DNA of 64,000 nucleotides from Anaerolineales bacterium. Its GTDB lineage: Bacteria > Chloroflexota > Anaerolineae > Anaerolineales > Villigracilaceae. Under the pieces are notes generated by a model, which saw only the letters and a program-made list of their open reading frames with translations, was not told where the DNA came from and did no database searches. The DNA lies in contig JAUXUL010000005.1 in the NCBI GenBank assembly GCA_030680795.1, forward strand, positions 1 through 64,000. Direction: 5' to 3'. Below are positions 43,827 to 54,174 of this stretch, one piece after another (the first letter of the stretch is position 1; each line of letters starts with the position of its first letter). A program made the translations under genes and the position numbers.

Positions 43827-45059
43827 CTAACGACCGCCGATAACGGCTACGTAGTTTGTGACCCATTCATGGTAGGGAACACAATCCTTGCTGCCATCAC
43901 CACAGTCGGCGGTGGGGGTGCGCCACCATTGGATCTTGTCAAAATCATTCAAACCGTTGTTCACACAACCATCGGCTCCCAGAAGTTCATTACCTTCGCA
44001 GGCATCCAGACGGACAGGAACATTCTGGAACCAGGCGGCTAAATCGCCCTGCAACTTGGGATTAAGCGACCATTCCATCCACGCATACGCGCAGTTGTCA
44101 TGTTCGGAATCCACATGCAGCATGGTGGTGTCAGCCCAGCCGGTCGCGCCTTCTACAGGGACAACCTTATCAATCGGGGCGCCGCCAAACTTCAAGAGGT
44201 TTGCCTGGAAGGGCCAGGAGCCGGAAGCGGCAACGCCTTCATTGGTAAAGTCATCCATCTGGATGAACGCATCATGCCAATAACGGTTGATCAAAGTGCG
44301 CTGCTGGCGCAGGAGTTCAATGGCCGCATTGAATTGATCACGGTTCAACGCATATGGATCTGTGATGCCCAGCTCAGGGTTGTTATACTGCAAATACAAA
44401 GCCGCATCCGCAACGTAGATCGGACCATCATAAGCCTGAATACGGCCTTTGTTGGACGCGCCATCGGGCAGGGTCGTCTCTTCAAAGACAACGTTCCAGC
44501 TTGTGGGAGGTTGATCGCCAAAAACATCTGTGTTGTACATCAGGATGTTTTGACCAGAAGAATATGGGACGCCGTAATGAACGCCATCCACCGTATGCCA
44601 GGGGGCACTCTGCAAACGCGGATCAATTTTGTCATAGCTTGGAATGCGGGAAATATCAATCGGCTGAACCCTGCCACCTGAGATCAAACGGTTGGAAGCA
44701 TCGCCGGAGGCAGTCACGAGATCAAAGCCGCCTTCGTTCATCAAAGCAACCATTTCATCAGAAGTAGCGGCAGTCTTTACCGAAACCAAACAGCCAGACT
44801 GAGCTTCAAATTCAGTCACCCAATCATAGGCAGGGTCAGTCTCACCACGCTCGATGTAACCGGCCCAGGCAACAATTGAAAGCGCACCTTCAAGTTCCAT
44901 GGACGGTGCTTCTGTTGCAGCGGGCACTTCGGCAGCAACAGGAGCTTCAGTAGCGGCAGATGGAGCCGCGCTATCAGCAGGTGCTGCACCGCCACAAGCG
45001 GCAAGCACAAAGCTGGCCAACACAAACAGAACCAACAAGTTAAAAGCAAACTTCTTCAT
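43827..45059 (-). CDS. potD: Extracellular solute-binding lipoprotein, PotD-like
   Basis: A 410-residue lipoprotein with signal MKKFAFNLLVLFVLASFVLA and lipobox LAACGG. A low-complexity Ala/Pro/Glu tether (~25-52) precedes the SBP fold: LSIVAWAGYIERGETDPAYD, GGFDLVTASGDASNRLI, YGVPYSSGQNILMYN. The fold matches spermidine/putrescine-binding PotD; the many cysteines in the C-terminus are unusual. First gene of the importer operon, so it delivers substrate to PotB/C. Confidence 0.9.
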   Translation of the reverse strand: MKKFAFNLLVLFVLASFVLAACGGAAPADSAAPSAATEAPVAAEVPAATEAPSMELEGALSIVAWAGYIERGETDPAYDWVTEFEAQSGCLVSVKTAATSDEMVALMNEGGFDLVTASGDASNRLISGGRVQPIDISRIPSYDKIDPRLQSAPWHTVDGVHYGVPYSSGQNILMYNTDVFGDQPPTSWNVVFEETTLPDGASNKGRIQAYDGPIYVADAALYLQYNNPELGITDPYALNRDQFNAAIELLRQQRTLINRYWHDAFIQMDDFTNEGVAASGSWPFQANLLKFGGAPIDKVVPVEGATGWADTTMLHVDSEHDNCAYAWMEWSLNPKLQGDLAAWFQNVPVRLDACEGNELLGADGCVNNGLNDFDKIQWWRTPTADCGDGSKDCVPYHEWVTNYVAVIGGR

Positions 45060-45394
45060 TATTCTCTCTCCTATAGAATCTTGAAATATGTCCAGACAAT
45101 AGATCGGTCAAAAGTAATTCACCCCGGCTGCCTCCTTTCAGGTAATCATAACTACACCTAAAGAGAAAATTAGATGCGAATTTTCTTAACGATGTAATTA
45201 TATTGAACGGAGACGAGAAGTCAACCATCTTTTGCCGAATAGGACATACGCCTCCCCTGCAGGGACGCCCCAGACCGCGCCCGAACCTGCCACAACACAA
45301 CCAGCAGAATCCACGCTGACGAATTTCCCAAGCCCTCTCATAGCGGTATAATCCTACAAAGTGCCGCATAAAAACTAAAATTCTGATATTTAAT
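45060..45394. other. Promoter region of the importer operon
   Basis: The region upstream of the potD-like gene contains a Shine-Dalgarno-type GGAGAGAG next to its start and AT-rich stretches, but no clear promoter boxes or gene. Nothing else recognised. Confidence 0.4.
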
Positions 45395-45500
45395 TACATA
45401 CCTTACGCAGTGTCATGCTGAGTGGAGCGAAGCACTCGTATCTCAGCAGTAGAGACTCTTCGCTCCGCTCAGAGAATCTCGATTAGGTGCGTGCGGTAAA
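45395..45500. repeat. Element with CCTTACGCA / TGCGTGCGG ends (copy C)
   Basis: The left end ACATACCTTACGCAG (45396-45410) and the right end GGTGCGTGCGGTAAA (45486-45500) are degenerate inverted ends of the family at 5173 and 8007. Inside are CTGAGTGGAGCGAAG and CTTCGCTCCGCTCAG, a second inverted pair. The right end lies 25 nt before the acyl-CoA dehydrogenase start. Confidence 0.65.
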
Positions 45501-45524
45501 AAATAATTTTGGAGAAAATAACCA

Positions 45525-46694
45525 ATGACAGCCCTCCCCATCTACCCTCTCACCGAAGAACATAAAATGCTGCGCGATGCCGCCCGTGATTTCGCCCAAA
45601 AAGAGATCGCGCCCATCGCGGCTGAATTTGATGAAAGCGGCGAGTTCCCGCACGCCACCATCAAAAAAATGGGGGGGCTAGGTTTTATGGGAATTGAAGT
45701 CCCTGAGGAATACGGCGGTGCAGGCATGGACACACTTGCTTATGTGCTCGCTCTCGAAGAGATTTGCAAAGTGGATGCTTCGCATGGCGTCATAATGTCA
45801 GTCAACAATTCCCTATATTGTCATGGCATTCTACAATTTGGCACTGAAGAACAAAAGAAAAAATTCGTCATTCCGATTGCATCCGGCAAAGCCATCGGCG
45901 CATATGCTCTTACTGAACCCCAAAGCGGATCGGATGCCGGCGCACTCAAAAGCCGCGCGACCCGCGACGGCGATTTCTACGTGTTGAATGGGCGCAAATC
46001 CTGGGTTACAAGCGGACCCGTTGCAAATTACTTTGTTGTCTTTATGATGACAGACCCCGCTAAAAAACAAAAGGGCGTGAGCGCTTTTTTGGTGGATGGA
46101 GACACCCCGGGACTCATTCGTGGAAAGAAAGAGCCAAAACTCGGCATCCGCGCTTCAGCAACCAGCGAGTTGATCTTTGAAGATTGCCGCATCTCCGCTG
46201 AAAACAGGCTTGGCAAGGAAGGCGAAGGCTTCAAAGTTGCCATGACCGTTCTGGACGCAGGCCGCATAGGCATTGCGACACAAGCGCTTGGGATTGCCGA
46301 ATCTGCCTACGAAGCAGCGAGGCAGTATGCGGGTCAGCGCGAAGCGTTTGGTCAGCCAATCGGCGCATTTCAGGGAACAGGCTTCAAGATCGCGGATATG
46401 AAAACCCGCATCGAAGCCTCGCGCCTGCTGCTTTACAATGCCGCCATTGCAAAGGAAAATTCCAAACAAAGCGGCGGGCGCTATTCATTGGAAGCATCCA
46501 TGGCAAAATTATTCGCCTCTGAAACCGCCATGTTCGTTACGCACCAAGCCGTGCAAATTCACGGCGGCATGGGCTATAGCAAAGAACTGCCCATTGAACG
46601 CTATTTCCGCGACGCAAAGATCACCGAAATTTACGAGGGCACGAGTGAGATCCAAAGATTGGTCATCTCACGCAGTGAACTTGGATTGAAGTAA
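45525..46694 (+). CDS. Acyl-CoA dehydrogenase
   Basis: A 389-residue flavoprotein of standard length. EEYGGAGMDTLAYVLALEEI, AYALTEPQSGSDAGAL (FAD/substrate loop), AFGQPIGAFQGTGFKIADM and YEGTSEIQRLVISR with the catalytic Glu match short-chain acyl-CoA dehydrogenases. It introduces the alpha-beta double bond, passing electrons to ETF. The downstream dehydrogenase gene starts at its last base (ATGA-type overlap), suggesting a shared operon. GGAG lies 9 nt before ATG. Confidence 0.96.
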   Translation: MTALPIYPLTEEHKMLRDAARDFAQKEIAPIAAEFDESGEFPHATIKKMGGLGFMGIEVPEEYGGAGMDTLAYVLALEEICKVDASHGVIMSVNNSLYCHGILQFGTEEQKKKFVIPIASGKAIGAYALTEPQSGSDAGALKSRATRDGDFYVLNGRKSWVTSGPVANYFVVFMMTDPAKKQKGVSAFLVDGDTPGLIRGKKEPKLGIRASATSELIFEDCRISAENRLGKEGEGFKVAMTVLDAGRIGIATQALGIAESAYEAARQYAGQREAFGQPIGAFQGTGFKIADMKTRIEASRLLLYNAAIAKENSKQSGGRYSLEASMAKLFASETAMFVTHQAVQIHGGMGYSKELPIERYFRDAKITEIYEGTSEIQRLVISRSELGLK

Positions 46695-47764
46695 TGAAAG
46701 CCACTCTCTTCCGCCAGCACGGCGGACCAGCAGTATTGGAATACACAGATTTCCCAACACCGCAGCCAAAAGCAGGTGAAATTTTAGTGCGCCTGCGCGC
46801 CGCCGCGCTCAACCGTATGGACGTATTCGTGCGGAATGGCTGGCCTGGATTAATACTGGAACTCCCCCACATCAACGGCGCAGACGGCGCGGGCGAGATC
46901 GTGGGAATTGGTACCCCTCTCCCTGAGGGAGAGGGGTTAGGGCGTCGGGCTGAGCCTGTCGAAGCAGTGAAGGTTGGAGATCGAGTCGTCATCAATGCCA
47001 ACCTCGGCTGCGGCAAATGTGATTTGTGCTTGAACAAACAGGACAACCTGTGCCATGATTGGCATCTGCTTGGAGAAACCGTGCGCGGGACGTATGCAGA
47101 GTATGTTTGTGTGCCGGCCCGCCAGCTTTACAAATTGCCGCATAATTTTGATTTCCATGCGGCTGCTGCGGCCGCATTGGTGTATCAGACCGCATGGCAT
47201 TCGATGGTCAAGCGCGGGGGATTAAAGGCTGGGGAAACAGTGGCAATTGTCGGCGCAGGCGGAGGCGTGAACTCTGCCAGTCTCCAGATCGCGAAATATC
47301 TGGGAGCGCGAGTCATTGTGATTGGTTCAAATCGAAAGAAATTAGAGCAAGCCGAAGCGCTCGGCGCGGATATTTTGATTGACCGCTCAAAAGAAGAGGA
47401 ATGGTCGAAAGCGATTTTTATTGCAACCAAAAAACGCGGCGTGGATGTGGTTGTGGATAATGTCGGCACTACATTTCCATTGAGTTTGCGCGCGCTCAAA
47501 AAAGGCGGGCGGCTGCTCACTGTCGGCAATAGCGGCGCGCCGCGCTTTGAAATTGACAACCGTTACATTTTTGCAAAACATCTTTCGATCATCGGCTCCA
47601 CCATGAGCACACTTGCAGACTTTGCCGAGGTGATGGACCTGGTGGTTGCTGGTAAACTCAAACCCATTATTGATAAGACCTTTTCCCTGAAAGACGCCGC
47701 TGCCGCGCAGGAAAGATTATGGCGCGGCGAAAATTTTGGCAAGATCACACTCGAAATTCCATAG
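46694..47764 (+). CDS. Zinc-binding MDR alcohol dehydrogenase/quinone reductase with in-frame repeat
   Basis: A 356-residue medium-chain dehydrogenase. ALNRMDVFVRNGWPG and INGADGAGEIVGIG precede a structural-zinc Cys cluster NLGCGKCDLCLNKQDNLC; VAIVGAGGGVNSASLQIAKY is the NADPH loop. Residues ~74-95 (GTPLPEGEGLGRRAEPVEAV) are encoded by an inserted repeat (46914-46970) between two strands, in frame and without a stop. Zinc is structural, so the enzyme may be a crotonyl-CoA-like or quinone reductase; substrate unknown. Confidence 0.9.
   Translation: MKATLFRQHGGPAVLEYTDFPTPQPKAGEILVRLRAAALNRMDVFVRNGWPGLILELPHINGADGAGEIVGIGTPLPEGEGLGRRAEPVEAVKVGDRVVINANLGCGKCDLCLNKQDNLCHDWHLLGETVRGTYAEYVCVPARQLYKLPHNFDFHAAAAAALVYQTAWHSMVKRGGLKAGETVAIVGAGGGVNSASLQIAKYLGARVIVIGSNRKKLEQAEALGADILIDRSKEEEWSKAIFIATKKRGVDVVVDNVGTTFPLSLRALKKGGRLLTVGNSGAPRFEIDNRYIFAKHLSIIGSTMSTLADFAEVMDLVVAGKLKPIIDKTFSLKDAAAAQERLWRGENFGKITLEIP
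46914..46970. repeat. Palindromic repeat inside dehydrogenase gene
   Basis: CCCCTCTCCCT (46914-46924) and AGGGAGAGGGG (46926-46936) are perfect arms, followed by GGGCTGAGCCTGTCGAAGC, a common intergenic repeat unit. The insertion is a multiple of three in effect and keeps the reading frame. Confidence 0.85.
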
Positions 47765-47808
47765 GATGCATACGCCAGGGCATTGCATAATGCTGAAGCG
47801 ATACAAAA

Positions 47809-49881
47809 ATGAATATTCTTAAACGATTCTCTTTATTTGAAGTTTCACTCATCGCCGTCATACTTGGCATTCACCTGTATGCCGCACTTGCAGATGCGTA
47901 CACCTTCCCCAACGTATGGTTCAAACGCGATGATGCTTATTATTACTTCAAGGTTGCACAAAATATTTCCGAAGGGAATGGCAGTACCTTCGACGGCATC
48001 AACCTGACCAATGGTTATCATCCATTGTGGATGATCGTCAACATCCCCATCTTTGCGCTCGCCCGCTTCGACCTGATTCTGCCTTTGCGCGTACTGCTGA
48101 TGGTAGTGGCTGGCTTTCACGCCGCAAGCGCAGTGCTGATCTACAGGCTGGTAAAAAGCAATCTGTCACACGCAGTTGCTATTTTAGCCGCGGTGTTTTG
48201 GGCATTTAACTTTTACATCCACTACACCGTATACGAATACGGGTTGGAGACCCCACTTGCCGCGTTTGCGGTCATTTATTTCATTTACAAACTTTCTCAA
48301 TTTGAAAGGGGATGGCGCACAAAAGCGGTTACACCACGCGAGATCGTAAAACTTGCGATAATCGCGGTGGTGGTTATGTTCAGCCGCCTGGACCTGGTCT
48401 TTCTTGCAATCATCGCAGGAACTTGGATTATCTTGCGCGGCAAAACCATTCGCTACCTGCTCCCCTTGGATATGGCCATCATTATCGTTTCGATGACGAG
48501 TTCGGTTGCATTGCGAACGGGCATTGTCCCTTATAACAACTACTATGCTTCATCGGCAATAGAGGCAGCCTTCCTTGCGCTTTTTGTCAAACTGGTTTTG
48601 TTATATTTCTTTGGCGCATACCAACATCCGCGCACGAAATCCGTCTGGATCATATTCCGTCAAATTCTTATAGCCATTACAACCAGCGTAGTGATCATCA
48701 TTGGTATTTCCATGCTCCTCGTTCAACTTGGGTTTGGGAGAGATTTCCCACGCAGCGCCTTTATCCTGGACTGGGGCGTCAGCCTGTTCCTTATCTTCGC
48801 GCTCAGGTTGGCCGCATGTTGGTTCAGCAATAACAACAGTACGCAGCCCGAATCTCCCGTTCTTGAGTTCAAGGCAAGTTGGAAACAATGGCTCGCCGAA
48901 GGTACTGCCTACTATGGTGTGCTTGGCGGATTCCTAGCTTTATATATGTTCTTCAACAAGATCATGTTCGGCATCTCCAGCCCGGTCAGTGGACAGATCA
49001 AACGCTGGTGGGGAAGCCTGCCCAATACCATCTACGAAGCTCCCGCCTCCAACTGGTTTTCCTTTCTGGGCATTGGCATGGGTGGACCATTTGACACATG
49101 GCAACCCGCTTCGGATCTATTTTATTGGGGCGGAGAAGTTCTTCGCGCTCTGTACCCTGGCTCAAACAGGGTAAATGACCGATACTACCTTGCAATGTCC
49201 ATTTTCATCCTGCTCGGAATGATTCTGCTATTTATCAATAAACGCCGCTCCTTGAATATTTTTTCTAAAATGGCATTTATTCCACTTATTGCCGGTAGTG
49301 GAATTCAGGCTCTTTCTTATTCAGCAACTTCATTCGGCGGAGCAAAAGAATGGTATTGGGTCAGTCAAATGATACTGATGACTCTCACAGGCAGTTTCTT
49401 TATAGACCTGATCCTGAAACCATTACAAAAAATAAAAATCGCCCGTCTCGCGCTGGAAATCACATCCGTCCTGGTTGGAGCATATTTTGCTTACAACCTT
49501 GGAAATTATGTACTCACCTCCATGCGGCATGGCTATTTCCCTGCCGACCGACCCTACATGGAAGTATTGGAATATCTGGAGGAGAATACACCCCCCGGCA
49601 GTATCATCGGCATGACCGGCGGAGGCAACGTCGGATACTTAATACGCGAGCGAACTATCGTTAACATGGATGGGCTGATCAACAGCTATGAATATTTCAA
49701 CGCACTGCAAAACGGGGAAGCGCCCATATTTTTATACGAGCGCAGTATCACAATCATCTTTGCAAACCCACAACTGCTCGAAGTTCCACCCTACTACGGT
49801 CAATTTGCCCCGTATCTCGAAAGATACAGCAGCTATGGCGGCAAAGGGTTGTTGTATTTATTGGAAGAACCAAAATATTAG
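47809..49881 (+). CDS. Large membrane protein, GT-C glycosyltransferase-like
   Basis: A 690-residue protein with about 12-13 helices. WFKRDDAYYYFKVAQNISEG near residue 37 places a DD pair in the first extracytoplasmic loop, where GT39/GT-C lipid-sugar transferases hold catalytic Asp residues, and NLTNGYHPLWMIV follows. The C-terminus is a soluble domain (ENTPPGSIIGMTGGGNVGYL). Probably transfers a sugar from a polyprenyl carrier; acceptor unknown. No domain can be assigned firmly. Confidence 0.75.
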   Translation: MNILKRFSLFEVSLIAVILGIHLYAALADAYTFPNVWFKRDDAYYYFKVAQNISEGNGSTFDGINLTNGYHPLWMIVNIPIFALARFDLILPLRVLLMVVAGFHAASAVLIYRLVKSNLSHAVAILAAVFWAFNFYIHYTVYEYGLETPLAAFAVIYFIYKLSQFERGWRTKAVTPREIVKLAIIAVVVMFSRLDLVFLAIIAGTWIILRGKTIRYLLPLDMAIIIVSMTSSVALRTGIVPYNNYYASSAIEAAFLALFVKLVLLYFFGAYQHPRTKSVWIIFRQILIAITTSVVIIIGISMLLVQLGFGRDFPRSAFILDWGVSLFLIFALRLAACWFSNNNSTQPESPVLEFKASWKQWLAEGTAYYGVLGGFLALYMFFNKIMFGISSPVSGQIKRWWGSLPNTIYEAPASNWFSFLGIGMGGPFDTWQPASDLFYWGGEVLRALYPGSNRVNDRYYLAMSIFILLGMILLFINKRRSLNIFSKMAFIPLIAGSGIQALSYSATSFGGAKEWYWVSQMILMTLTGSFFIDLILKPLQKIKIARLALEITSVLVGAYFAYNLGNYVLTSMRHGYFPADRPYMEVLEYLEENTPPGSIIGMTGGGNVGYLIRERTIVNMDGLINSYEYFNALQNGEAPIFLYERSITIIFANPQLLEVPPYYGQFAPYLERYSSYGGKGLLYLLEEPKY

Positions 49882-49890
49882 GATATCATT

Positions 49891-50613
49891 TTGCGAATCA
49901 GACTTATTTCTCTATTGACTTTAGTATTCCTTTCAGCATGTAATTCATCCCAGGCAACGCCTCAAATAACGGACCCTCAGCCCTTCGACCCTGCTCAGGA
50001 CAGGCCTGCTCCTGTTTTTACAGCAATCCCCACGCTGACGCCGCCTCCGCCAACGCCCACCTTTGGTGTACCTCCACTCGATGATTCAGAAAACATTGTC
50101 TATTATTTTGCGCCAGACATGTGTAATGCCAAATGGGTCAACAATGGAAAGGAACTGCCCTGCCCCGGTGTCCATGGACAAATCAGTTCGGGATATGTCG
50201 GTTCGCTTACCTCGGCGGAAATGAGTTTGGGTTATCAGGCAAATAGCCTGCTGACAATTCCCTCACAGGACCACAATTTCTACGCCATCTTCGGCACCTT
50301 CCCCGCCAGAAAAATCGAGTTTGCAGATTTCTTCCGCGCCCAACTATATTGCATGCCCAAATCCCAATGTGATGTCACATTTTCTCTTGGGTACTACGAC
50401 AGCAGCGGAAAATTTTATGAGCCCTTCCCAGCCTGGCCCTATAACTACACCGAACTCCCGCGGCTGATCAATTTTCCACTCGATATTCTTGCAGGAAAAA
50501 CAGTACAACTAACTTTGATCGTGCGCGATAACGGAAACCCATCGGATGACTTCGCCGTTTGGGTCGAACCGCGTATTTTCAGGCATCCTGACGTTTCCAC
50601 ACCCACGTCGTAA
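49891..50613 (+). CDS. Lipoprotein of unknown function
   Basis: A 240-residue product using TTG at 49891, with signal MRIRLISLLTLVFLSACNSS and lipobox LSAC. Residues ~28-52 are a Pro/Thr-rich tether, part of which (DPQPFDPAQDRPAP) is encoded by the common CCCTTCGAC...CTCAGGACAGGC repeat at 49978-50006. The C-terminal ~180 residues are unrecognised, with two Cys pairs. It lies 9 nt after the membrane transferase and 2 nt before the next gene. Confidence 0.7.
   Translation: MRIRLISLLTLVFLSACNSSQATPQITDPQPFDPAQDRPAPVFTAIPTLTPPPPTPTFGVPPLDDSENIVYYFAPDMCNAKWVNNGKELPCPGVHGQISSGYVGSLTSAEMSLGYQANSLLTIPSQDHNFYAIFGTFPARKIEFADFFRAQLYCMPKSQCDVTFSLGYYDSSGKFYEPFPAWPYNYTELPRLINFPLDILAGKTVQLTLIVRDNGNPSDDFAVWVEPRIFRHPDVSTPTS
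49978..50006. repeat. CTTCGAC/CTCAGGACAGGC repeat inside lipoprotein gene
   Basis: A fragment of the dispersed CCCTTCGAC...CTCAGG intergenic repeat lies in frame in the proline-rich tether. A related fragment is at 60408. Confidence 0.6.
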
Positions 50614-50615
50614 CA

Positions 50616-51029
50616 ATGAAACGCCCTTTCCCGGTAACCCTGACGCTGTGGGTGGTGTTAATCACCATAGCATGGAACATCCTGCGCACATGGACATCCA
50701 TTGCATGGAGCGACGTATTGATCGAGTTCTCCGCCAGCATCCCACCAATCAACAGCGCAATCTTTGGCGGGATATGGGTTGTCACCGGAATTATCCTATA
50801 TTGGGGCATTTGGCAGGGAAAAGCATGGGCTGGGAAAATGCTCCTCGGGACTGCATCAGGTTACACGGTCTGGTATTGGAGCGAGCGGTTCTTTTTCCAA
50901 AATCCACGACCAAATGGAATGTTTGCTGTTATAGTAAATCTAGGGTTACTGATCCTTATCTTTTTTGCCACTAAATCACTTTCGAGAGAGTCCTATGACC
51001 GAAAAATCGAAAATCAAAAAGTTGAATGA
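50616..51029 (+). CDS. Small four-helix membrane protein
   Basis: A 137-residue protein with four predicted membrane helices (~8-24, 48-64, 72-86, 104-120) and a basic tail. No domain is recognised. Its end overlaps the carboxyltransferase start by 35 nt in another frame. Confidence 0.7.
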   Translation: MKRPFPVTLTLWVVLITIAWNILRTWTSIAWSDVLIEFSASIPPINSAIFGGIWVVTGIILYWGIWQGKAWAGKMLLGTASGYTVWYWSERFFFQNPRPNGMFAVIVNLGLLILIFFATKSLSRESYDRKIENQKVE

Positions 51030-52542
51030 CTTAAAAGCGCAATCACGCCTTGGCGGGGGCCAGGGGCGCATTGATGCGCAACATAAAAAAGGACGCCTGA
51101 CCGCGCGCGAAAGATTAGACTTGTTGTTGGATAAAGGTTCATTTCGCGAAGTAGATGCGTTCGTCCTCCATCGCACGCATGATTTTGGTCTTGATGAACA
51201 AAAGTTCATGAGTGACTCGGTCGTGACTGGCTGGGGTACAGTGGATGGGCGGCTCGTATATGTGTATTCGCAGGATTTCACTGTGTTCGGGGGAAGCCTC
51301 GGTGAAGTGCATGCTGAAAAAATTTGCAAGATCATGGATATGGCGATGAAGAACGGCGCGCCAATCATCGGGTTGAACGACTCGGGCGGCGCGCGTATTC
51401 AGGAAGGTGTAGTGGCGCTCGGCGGTTATGCGGATATTTTCTTGCGCAACACAATGGCATCGGGCGTCATCCCGCAAATTTCTGCAATTATGGGCCCCTG
51501 CGCAGGCGGAGCGGTGTACTCCCCCGCGCTCACAGATTTTATTTTCATGACCCGCAATACCTCCTATATGTTCGTTACCGGGCCTGATGTTGTCAAAACC
51601 GTAACCCACGAGGAAATAACACAGGAAGAATTGGGCGGCGCAAGCGTACATTCCGAAAAATCGGGCGTGTGCCATGTTGCCGCAGATAGCGAAGCAGACA
51701 CGTTATACCTGATCCGCAAATTGCTGGCTTATCTGCCTCAGAACAATATGGAGGATACACCTTTTGTTCCAGGCGATGACCCTATCCGCATGGAAGAGGG
51801 ATTGAACAGCATTATTCCCGATGACGCCAACAAACCTTACAATATTAAAGAAGTCATCGGCATGATCGTGGACAATGGACAGTTCTTTGAAATCCATGAA
51901 AATTACGCCCAAAATATTGTGGTCGGCTTTGCGCGTCTCGGCGGACATTCAGTCGGCCTTGTTGCAAATCAGCCTGCTGTTCTGGCGGGTGTATTGGATA
52001 TTGACGCAAGCGAAAAAGCGGCGCGTTTTGTGCGCTTCTGTGATGCCTTCAATTTCCCGATCATCACTTTTGTGGATGTGCCGGGCTTCCTGCCTGGCAC
52101 AGTCCAAGAACATCACGGCATTATTCGTTCTGGCGCAAAGCTGCTATATGCCTATTGTGAAGCGACTGTGCCAAAACTTACCGTGATCACGCGTAAAGCC
52201 TACGGCGGCGCATACGATGTGATGTCGAGCAAACACATTCGCGGCGATATAAACCTCGCCTGGCCTACGGCTGAGATCGCTGTGATGGGGCCCGACGGCG
52301 CGGTGAATATCATCTTCCGCAAGGAATTGGACGCGGCCAAAGACCCCGTAAAAAAGAAAGCCGAGTTGGTGGCGGAGTATAAGGAAAAATTCGCCAATCC
52401 GTATGTCGCCGCGCAACGCGGATACATTGACGATGTGATCGAGCCGAAGGAAACCCGTCCGCGTTTGATCAATGCGCTGGAAATGTTGAGCAACAAGCGC
52501 GACGCGAATCCTGCCAAGAAGCACGGAAACATACCGTTATGA
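50995..52542 (+). CDS. Acyl-CoA carboxylase carboxyltransferase subunit (beta)
   Basis: A 515-residue carboxyltransferase from ATG at 50995 (GAGAGAG 5 nt upstream). [20 protein letters not shown] is the usual start; [20 protein letters not shown] and [19 protein letters not shown] form the oxyanion holes of the N and C half, and [18 protein letters not shown] the biotin-binding end. Length and motifs match propionyl/methylmalonyl-CoA carboxylase beta (pccB/mmdA). With the adjacent biotin carboxylase and carrier it forms a complete acyl-CoA carboxylase. Confidence 0.94.
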   Translation: MTEKSKIKKLNDLKAQSRLGGGQGRIDAQHKKGRLTARERLDLLLDKGSFREVDAFVLHRTHDFGLDEQKFMSDSVVTGWGTVDGRLVYVYSQDFTVFGGSLGEVHAEKICKIMDMAMKNGAPIIGLNDSGGARIQEGVVALGGYADIFLRNTMASGVIPQISAIMGPCAGGAVYSPALTDFIFMTRNTSYMFVTGPDVVKTVTHEEITQEELGGASVHSEKSGVCHVAADSEADTLYLIRKLLAYLPQNNMEDTPFVPGDDPIRMEEGLNSIIPDDANKPYNIKEVIGMIVDNGQFFEIHENYAQNIVVGFARLGGHSVGLVANQPAVLAGVLDIDASEKAARFVRFCDAFNFPIITFVDVPGFLPGTVQEHHGIIRSGAKLLYAYCEATVPKLTVITRKAYGGAYDVMSSKHIRGDINLAWPTAEIAVMGPDGAVNIIFRKELDAAKDPVKKKAELVAEYKEKFANPYVAAQRGYIDDVIEPKETRPRLINALEMLSNKRDANPAKKHGNIPL

Positions 52543-54074
52543 CCATGAAAGTCACAAGATCGCTCATGTTCAAAAAAGTCCTTGTCGCAAATCGCGGTGA
52601 GATCGCAGTCCGCATCATTCGCGCCTGCCGTGAACTTGGCATTGGGACGGTCGCTGTCTTCTCAGAAGCAGACCGCAGTGCGCTTCACGTCCGTTATGCG
52701 GATGAAGCCTATTTGATCGGCCCTGCCCCCTCGCGCGATTCGTATTTACGAGCCGACAAAATTTTTGAGGTTGCCAAAAGCTCCGGCGCGGATGCCATCC
52801 ACCCTGGATATGGTTTCCTCGCTGAGCGCGAAGATTTTGCCGCGCAATGCGCCGATTTGGGAATAAAATTTATTGGACCCAAGCCATCGTCCATTGCGGC
52901 GATGGGAGATAAAGGCAAAGCGCGCGCAACGGTTATTAAAGCGGGCATTCCTGTGGTGCCTGGCACAGAAGCTGTCGGCAATATGACGGACGACGATCTT
53001 CTGCGAATCGCGCCAACCATCGGCTTTCCATTGCTGGTCAAGGCCACTGCGGGCGGCGGCGGAAAAGGTATGCGGGAAGTAAAAAGCCTCGAGGAAATGC
53101 CGACCCTGCTTGCGTCTGCGCGACGCGAAGCGGAATCTGCTTTCGGCGATGGAAATGTCTATCTCGAAAAATTAATCGAAGGCGCGCGCCACATCGAATT
53201 CCAGATCATGGCTGACTCATTTGGCAGTGTCATCCACCTGGGTGAACGCGAATGTTCCATTCAACGAAGGCATCAAAAATTGCTGGAAGAATCGCCATCC
53301 TCATTTCTTGACGATGAACTGCGCGAGAAAATGGGAAGCATCGCCGTAAAATCCGCGCAGGCTGTGGACTACGTCAATGCTGGCACGATTGAATTCCTGG
53401 TGGATAAAGATCATAATTTTTACTTCCTTGAAATGAATACGCGCCTGCAAGTGGAGCATCCCATCACGGAGATGATCACAGGCGTGGATATCGTGGCCGA
53501 ACAGATCCGCATCGCGCGCGGGCGACAACTGAGTTACACACAAGAGCAGATCAAATTCAATGGTCATGCGATTGAATGCCGCGTCAATGCAGAGGATCCC
53601 TTCAACGACTTCATGCCCTCCACGGGACGGATCACGCACAGCATGATACCTACAGGACCCGGCGTGCGCGTGGATACCGGCGTTTACCCCGGCTTTGAGA
53701 TTACACCATTCTACGACCCAATGATCGCAAAACTGATCGTGTGGGGCGAGACGCGCGCGCAGGCCATCCTGCGTATGCGCCGCGCGCTGGAAGAGTATCG
53801 CATCGTCGGAGTGCGCACGAATATCCCCTTTCATCAAACCTTGATGGATTCTCTTCGCTTCATGGGCGGTCAATTTGACACGCGCTTCGTGGAAGAACGC
53901 TTCTCAATGAATGATGCTGTTGAAGCCCGCGCGGCCAATGCAGAGATCGCGGCCATTCTCGCCACACTGGTCGCCCACCAACAAACTGAACGCAACGCAA
54001 ATATTGTCCGCCGTAATGAACGCGACACTTCAAACTGGAAGTGGGTCGGCAGATGGGAACGAATGCACCGATAA
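52539..54074 (+). CDS. accC: Biotin carboxylase
   Basis: A 511-residue ATP-grasp enzyme. [20 protein letters not shown] is the universal start; [14 protein letters not shown] is the ATP loop; [18 protein letters not shown] holds the catalytic residues; the C-terminal domain ends [13 protein letters not shown] at 52539 overlaps the previous stop (TTATGA), but ATG at 52566 immediately before FKKVLV is the more conserved start. It carboxylates the biotin of the carrier at 54175. Confidence 0.94.
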   Translation: MTMKVTRSLMFKKVLVANRGEIAVRIIRACRELGIGTVAVFSEADRSALHVRYADEAYLIGPAPSRDSYLRADKIFEVAKSSGADAIHPGYGFLAEREDFAAQCADLGIKFIGPKPSSIAAMGDKGKARATVIKAGIPVVPGTEAVGNMTDDDLLRIAPTIGFPLLVKATAGGGGKGMREVKSLEEMPTLLASARREAESAFGDGNVYLEKLIEGARHIEFQIMADSFGSVIHLGERECSIQRRHQKLLEESPSSFLDDELREKMGSIAVKSAQAVDYVNAGTIEFLVDKDHNFYFLEMNTRLQVEHPITEMITGVDIVAEQIRIARGRQLSYTQEQIKFNGHAIECRVNAEDPFNDFMPSTGRITHSMIPTGPGVRVDTGVYPGFEITPFYDPMIAKLIVWGETRAQAILRMRRALEEYRIVGVRTNIPFHQTLMDSLRFMGGQFDTRFVEERFSMNDAVEARAANAEIAAILATLVAHQQTERNANIVRRNERDTSNWKWVGRWERMHR

Positions 54075-54174
54075 CGATTTGAGATTGACGATTTACGATT
54101 GGTGAATTTTGGTGGTCGAGCAGCCTCGAATGATTTTAGAGAGGCGTACTGAGACCATGATTGAGGTCAAATAA

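Noticed and set aside
44100-44681. 193-codon plus-strand frame
   Set aside because: Antisense to the PotD-like gene without homology.
53301-53873. 190-codon minus-strand frame, His-rich
   Set aside because: Antisense to biotin carboxylase; His-rich composition is a shadow effect.
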